NCBI RefSeq assembly: GCF_000702605.1
Contig: NZ_JNIR01000001.1
Span: 176,501-240,500, forward strand
Source of the DNA: Exiguobacterium acetylicum DSM 20416
GTDB lineage: Bacteria; Bacillota; Bacilli; Exiguobacteriales; Exiguobacteriaceae
Direction: 5' to 3'
Length of the DNA: 64,000 nucleotides
The notes below the pieces were generated by a model. That model had not been told where the DNA came from. It did not search any database and saw nothing but the letters and a program-made list of their open reading frames with translations. This document shows positions 60,520 through 64,000 of this stretch, piece after piece; positions within the stretch are counted from its first letter, which is position 1, and each line of letters begins with the position of its first letter. Made by a program: the position numbers and the translations under genes.

Positions 60520-61281
60520 GTGTTAGATTATGATTACGAGGCATTACGAGAAATTGGACGAATCGTCGCCATGGCACGCGATGAGATGGCGGATGCCGTC
60601 AAACCCGGAATCACGACGAAGGAACTCGATGACATCGGAGCACGTATCCTGAAGGAACAGGGGGCAGAGTCTGCTCCAATCGTCATGTACGATTTCCCAG
60701 GAGCGACATGTATCAGTGTCAACGATATCGCAGCACACGGTATCCCAGGGAAGTATGTCATTCAAGAAGGCGATATCGTCAATGTCGATGTCTCAGCTGT
60801 GAAAAATGGCTATTACTCGGATACAGGGAAGACGGTTATCGCAGGAGAAGCAAAACGTCCGGAAGATGTCCGACTCGTTGAAGTATCATTGACGGCGCTT
60901 GAGAAAGGACTCGAGAAGGTCAAAGCCGGAACGAAGGTCAACCAGATTGGAAAAGCGATCTACGCTGAGACACGTAAAAGTGGTTTCACGGTCATCCGTA
61001 ACTTAGCAGGACATGGTCTCGGGAAGACACTTCATGGTGAGCCAGAATCTATCTCGAACTATTTCAATCGTGAAGAAAACGATTTGTTGAAGGAAGGGCA
61101 AGTCATTGCTGTCGAGACGTTCATTTCAACGGGAGATGAGTTCTGTATCGAAGATGAGCGGGATGGTTGGACGTTATACACACCGAACCGGAGTCTCGTC
61201 TCACAATTCGAGCACACTGTCGTCGTCTTAAAAGACGGGTATGAGATTTTGACGAAAGTCGATGGCAAAGAATCGTTCTAA
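60520..61281 (+). CDS. map: methionine aminopeptidase type I
   Basis: Removes the N-terminal Met from nascent proteins. The 253-residue protein has the five metal ligands: two Asp in VNVDVSAVKNGYYSDTGKT near residues 95-106, His in GHGLGKTLHGEP near residue 168, Glu in VETFIST near residue 201 and Glu in QFEHTVVV near residue 232. GTG at 60520, 8 nt after GAGGAGG, is preferred to an in-frame ATG only 2 nt from that site. It is translated after the YkuI-like gene. A second copy may exist elsewhere in the genome. Confidence 0.94.
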   Translation: MLDYDYEALREIGRIVAMARDEMADAVKPGITTKELDDIGARILKEQGAESAPIVMYDFPGATCISVNDIAAHGIPGKYVIQEGDIVNVDVSAVKNGYYSDTGKTVIAGEAKRPEDVRLVEVSLTALEKGLEKVKAGTKVNQIGKAIYAETRKSGFTVIRNLAGHGLGKTLHGEPESISNYFNREENDLLKEGQVIAVETFISTGDEFCIEDERDGWTLYTPNRSLVSQFEHTVVVLKDGYEILTKVDGKESF

Positions 61282-61307
61282 GAAAAGCTCATATAGTAAA
61301 ACACGAG

Positions 61308-61343
61308 AAGAGGCAAAGGAAATTAATCCATTGCCTCTTTTTT
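61308..61343 (+). terminator. terminator after map
   Basis: AAGAGGCAA pairs with TTGCCTCTT around a 14-nt loop, followed by Ts. Confidence 0.8.
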
Positions 61344-61358
61344 GTCGTAGTGTTCTTG

Positions 61359-62429
61359 TTACAAGGAGATTCGAGAGGTTGCCAATTTGTTCAATTGTGA
61401 TTCGGATACGGCCGGAGCGGAATACCGTATGTGTCCGTGTTCGACATGATACGGAGACTCGAGCAAATCTTCTTCGAAATAATCGGCAGTACTTGCCATA
61501 TCGATCGGATAAGCGAGTCCAGGAAGTGTTGCAAAAGCAAGAGTCTGACGACGCCCAATACCGCTCTCGAACATTCCCCCGAGCCAGTAAGGCGCTTTTG
61601 TTCGAAGGGACAAAGCGTTCGTCAGTCCACCGACGCGTGCCGGTTTGATGTTCAGTATCTGACCGGCGTGCAGCGTCTGCATCAACTCGGCATCCGCTGG
61701 AGCGACGATGGATTCATCGAGGCAAATCGGTGTCTGTAAGAGTGCGGCGAGTCGTTGATGCCCGGACCAATCCGATGCTGCGAGCGGTTGTTCCATCATA
61801 ACGAGACCAAATGAATCCCACTGTTGTAACAGGGGAAAGTCCGCTTCAGTAAAACTACCGTTGGCGTCAAACATCAAAGGCGCATCAGGAAAAGCGGCGC
61901 GAACCTGCTCGAGAACGCCCGTGTCTGTCGGAGCGAGCTTCAGTTTGATCCGTCCATACCCGGAAGTGAGGGCTTGTCCTACGGCTTCGACGGTTTGTGC
62001 GGCAGAAGCTCGTCCGAGTGCTTTCCCGCAAGGTACGAGGGATGATTCATCACCTCCGAGATACGTGGCGAGCGATTGCCTGGAAGCTGCTGCGAATAAT
62101 TCATAGATTGCTCCTTCGAACATCGCCTTTGCCATCGGATTACCTTGGATGATGCGGAAACGATCCGTGACGTCTGCTGGATGATGGAGTGGCTTTTCAA
62201 GTAACTGATACAGCAGCGGGGCGACTCCTTGGAGAGAGTGTTGTGTTTCGGACGTATACCATGGTGTATCGAACGCGACGCCTTCTCCATAACCGATTCG
62301 CCCTTCCGAATCGGTCAGACGTAAAATCGTCGTCCGGCGCACCGTCAACGTTGAGAGGGCGGTTTGCATCGGACGTCGAAAGACGAGTGGAACATCGAAC
62401 AGTTCGGCAGAGCGTAGTGCAATACTCAT
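61359..62429 (-). CDS. menC: o-succinylbenzoate synthase
   Basis: Dehydratase of the enolase superfamily in menaquinone synthesis. The 356-residue protein has the KxK catalytic lysines (RIKLKLAP near residue 160), metal ligands in LMFDANGS, MMEQPLA and CLDES (about 188, 213, 238), and the second lysine in NIKPARVGG near residue 261. It overlaps menE by 4 nt. Ring-cleavage or racemase relatives exist, but the menE neighbour settles the role. Confidence 0.93.
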   Translation of the reverse strand: MSIALRSAELFDVPLVFRRPMQTALSTLTVRRTTILRLTDSEGRIGYGEGVAFDTPWYTSETQHSLQGVAPLLYQLLEKPLHHPADVTDRFRIIQGNPMAKAMFEGAIYELFAAASRQSLATYLGGDESSLVPCGKALGRASAAQTVEAVGQALTSGYGRIKLKLAPTDTGVLEQVRAAFPDAPLMFDANGSFTEADFPLLQQWDSFGLVMMEQPLAASDWSGHQRLAALLQTPICLDESIVAPADAELMQTLHAGQILNIKPARVGGLTNALSLRTKAPYWLGGMFESGIGRRQTLAFATLPGLAYPIDMASTADYFEEDLLESPYHVEHGHIRYSAPAVSESQLNKLATSRISL

Positions 62430-63808
62430 AATGACTCCTTCAGTTGCTTGCGTAACAATTTACCATTCGCATTACGCGGTAAAGTGCTGTGATAGACGTA
62501 ATCAACCGGACATTTATATTTAGCGAGCAATTGACTGATCTCGGTTCGGATGGTTGTCTCTTCAAGGCTACTGACGATGAAGGCGACCGGAACTTGTCCC
62601 CATGTAGGATCAAATCGTCCAACGACACCTGCTTCTTGAATCCCATTGATCGAGAGAAGCGCTGATTCGACTTCAGCCGGATAAATATTTTCTCCACCTG
62701 AGATGATAAGATCACTTCGACGATCGAGAACATAGAGGTATCCATCGTCGTCCAGTCGTCCTAAGTCCCCAGTCTTAAAAAAACCATCTGCTGTAAAAGC
62801 GTCTGCCGTTTTCTCTTCCTCATGAAAATAGCCTTTCATGATTGTTGGCCCTTTGACTTCGATTTCTTGATGACGCGTGATGCGGATTTGCGTCGGATGA
62901 ATCGCTTGTCCGGCCGATCCGATCTTTCGTAAGGCATCCTCTGGCAAAAGAGTCGCGATTTGAGAAGCTGTTTCCGTCATCCCGTATGTCTGCATGACCG
63001 GGATGTTGCGATCAAGGGCACGCGTCAGAATCGGTAATGGAACAGGACCGCCTCCTGTCAGTACGACGCGAAGCGCGTGGCGACGTAGTCCGGCTTCGAG
63101 CAACCGATCAAGCATGACCGAGACGAGTGAGACATGGGTAATCTTTTCCGTCGTGATCCAGTGCAAGGCGCGTTCTGGGGAAAAATGTGGCTCGAGGATG
63201 ATCGGCACTCCGTAGATGACCGCCCGGTAGACGACGGCTAACCCACTCATATGAAATAGCGGTGTGACGATCAAAAAACGATCCTCTGGCAGTGATCCGA
63301 TATGACGCGCGGCGTTCGTCGCACTCGAGAAATGATTCAACATTGTTTGTTCGACGGCTTTCGGATGTCCGGTCGTACCACTCGTAAAGAGCATCGATTG
63401 GACGTATTGCTTGGGCATATGACGGATCAACAGGTCAGGGGCTTCTTTTTCATAAGAGAAAGCCACACACGGGATCCTTGTATCGAGTGTTCGGTCCGTC
63501 ACGATGAGCCGTACATCTGCTTGTTTGAATTGACGTAACACTTCTGTCTGTGTCAAACGTGTGTTAATCGGAACGACGGTCAATTCGAGCAACTGAGCCG
63601 CGTGAAGTGCGACGATGTAGCGCGCACTCGATGGACCATAAAGCGCAATCCGGTCTCCGCGTGTCACGATCGTCGCCCATGTACTTGCTAAGCGGTGAGC
63701 ACGTGTATACAGTTCAGACCACGACCAGCGCTCGGTTTCCGTAATGAGCGCGACGTCATCTGGTTGTTCTTTTGCCCGTGTATAGATCCAAGGATACAAA
63801 ATAGTCAC
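62426..63808 (-). CDS. menE: o-succinylbenzoate-CoA ligase
   Basis: Adenylate-forming enzyme activating OSB with CoA. The 460-residue protein has the AMP-binding signature SMLFTSGTTGHPKAVEQ near residue 140, MQTYGMTETAS near residue 275, KTGDLGRLDDDGYLYVLDRRSDLI near residue 345 and the C-terminal PRNANGKLLRK lysine. The start is taken as GTG at 63808; a TTG at 63799, better spaced from AAAAGGA, is possible. It is separated from menB by a terminator, but the two genes are in the same pathway. Confidence 0.93.
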   Translation of the reverse strand: MTILYPWIYTRAKEQPDDVALITETERWSWSELYTRAHRLASTWATIVTRGDRIALYGPSSARYIVALHAAQLLELTVVPINTRLTQTEVLRQFKQADVRLIVTDRTLDTRIPCVAFSYEKEAPDLLIRHMPKQYVQSMLFTSGTTGHPKAVEQTMLNHFSSATNAARHIGSLPEDRFLIVTPLFHMSGLAVVYRAVIYGVPIILEPHFSPERALHWITTEKITHVSLVSVMLDRLLEAGLRRHALRVVLTGGGPVPLPILTRALDRNIPVMQTYGMTETASQIATLLPEDALRKIGSAGQAIHPTQIRITRHQEIEVKGPTIMKGYFHEEEKTADAFTADGFFKTGDLGRLDDDGYLYVLDRRSDLIISGGENIYPAEVESALLSINGIQEAGVVGRFDPTWGQVPVAFIVSSLEETTIRTEISQLLAKYKCPVDYVYHSTLPRNANGKLLRKQLKESL

Positions 63809-63829
63809 TTCCTTTTGAGATGAATATAC

Positions 63830-63870
63830 GAAAAAGGTTCAATGTCAGAAGACGATTGAACCTTTTTTTC
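63830..63870 (-). terminator. terminator between menB and menE
   Basis: AAAGGTTCAAT and ATTGAACCTTT pair perfectly around a 10-nt loop; Ts follow on the minus strand after the menB stop. Confidence 0.9.
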
Positions 63871-63871
63871 A

Positions 63872-64000
63872 TTATGGGAAACGCGGGAACTGTCCGAAGT
63901 CCGGATTGCGTTTTTCTTTGAACGCATCGCGTCCTTCTTTTGCTTCGTCTGTTGTGTAGTAAAGCAACGTAGCGTCTCCAGCGAGTTGCTGAATCCCTGC
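63872..64000 (-). CDS. menB: 1,4-dihydroxy-2-naphthoyl-CoA synthase, C-terminal end (partial)
   Basis: The last 42 codons on the minus strand read [25 protein letters not shown] then PRFP and stop, matching the invariant end of MenB (crotonase family). The rest lies beyond the window. It closes the menaquinone cluster; menaquinone would serve the respiratory chain of this organism. Confidence 0.93.
   Translation of the reverse strand, partial: AGIQQLAGDATLLYYTTDEAKEGRDAFKEKRNPDFGQFPRFP

Noticed and set aside
1-64000. Search for CRISPR arrays, prophage, transposases and integrase genes
   Set aside because: No regularly spaced repeats, no integrase, recombinase or transposase motifs and no phage structural genes were seen on either strand.

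Overview
The window looks like a chromosomal segment of a low-to-moderate GC Gram-positive of the order Bacillales, most likely Exiguobacterium. This is inferred from the gene families and layout (argCJBD-carAB-argF, a T-box ahead of asnA, teichoic acid transferases, liaIHFSR, an Fnr with a C-terminal cysteine cluster, CvfB, YkuI); no rRNA is present to confirm it. I see no prophage, insertion sequence, CRISPR array or integron. Most intergenic gaps hold recognisable hairpin terminators, many of them bidirectional.

Layout. 1-1.8 kb: an NhaC-type antiporter and a 31-codon membrane peptide. 1.85-11.1 kb: an arginine operon (argC-J-B-D-carA-carB-argF) with an ARG-box promoter and tight overlaps. 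11.1-16.1 kb: metallo-beta-lactamase-fold hydrolase, tRNA-Gly, two immunity-like genes, a serine hydrolase and formate-THF ligase. 16.2-28.2 kb: a carbohydrate ABC transporter whose permeases (16.2-18.0) and lipoprotein (22.2-23.4) are separated by T-box/asnA, a DedA protein and a cation/proton antiporter, then a purine permease, a YesMN-type two-component system and deoD. 28.3-32.5 kb: aldehyde dehydrogenase and a three-gene teichoic acid cluster. 32.6-35.9 kb: fnr and a three-subunit haem-copper oxidase including a 37-residue subunit. 36-39.5 kb: a Lia-type envelope-stress module (liaI-H-F-S-R). 39.6-48.5 kb: RsgA paralogue with a leader ORF, an ABC-F protein behind a predicted attenuator, pflBA with Fnr/Rex-like boxes, a hypothetical gene, a DEAD-box helicase and a partner gene. 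48.5-55.6 kb: two adjacent membrane diguanylate cyclases, a Uup/YfmR-type ABC-F protein, plsC and small genes. 55.7-61.3 kb: exported micropeptide, cvfB, a predicted structured RNA, cshA, a membrane protein, a degenerate EAL (YkuI-like) protein and map. 61.4-64 kb: menC, menE and the 3' end of menB.

How parts work together. Anaerobic/redox control is concentrated here: Fnr, oxidase and pflBA each have TGTGA-N6-TNACA-like boxes upstream. A 17-bp sequence shared by the two separated halves of the ABC transporter suggests co-regulation, plausibly by the two-component system near the lipoprotein gene. The most unusual items are the short upstream ORF plus mutually exclusive hairpins ahead of the ABC-F gene at 42.6 kb and an unassigned, strongly folded 159-nt segment ahead of cshA.
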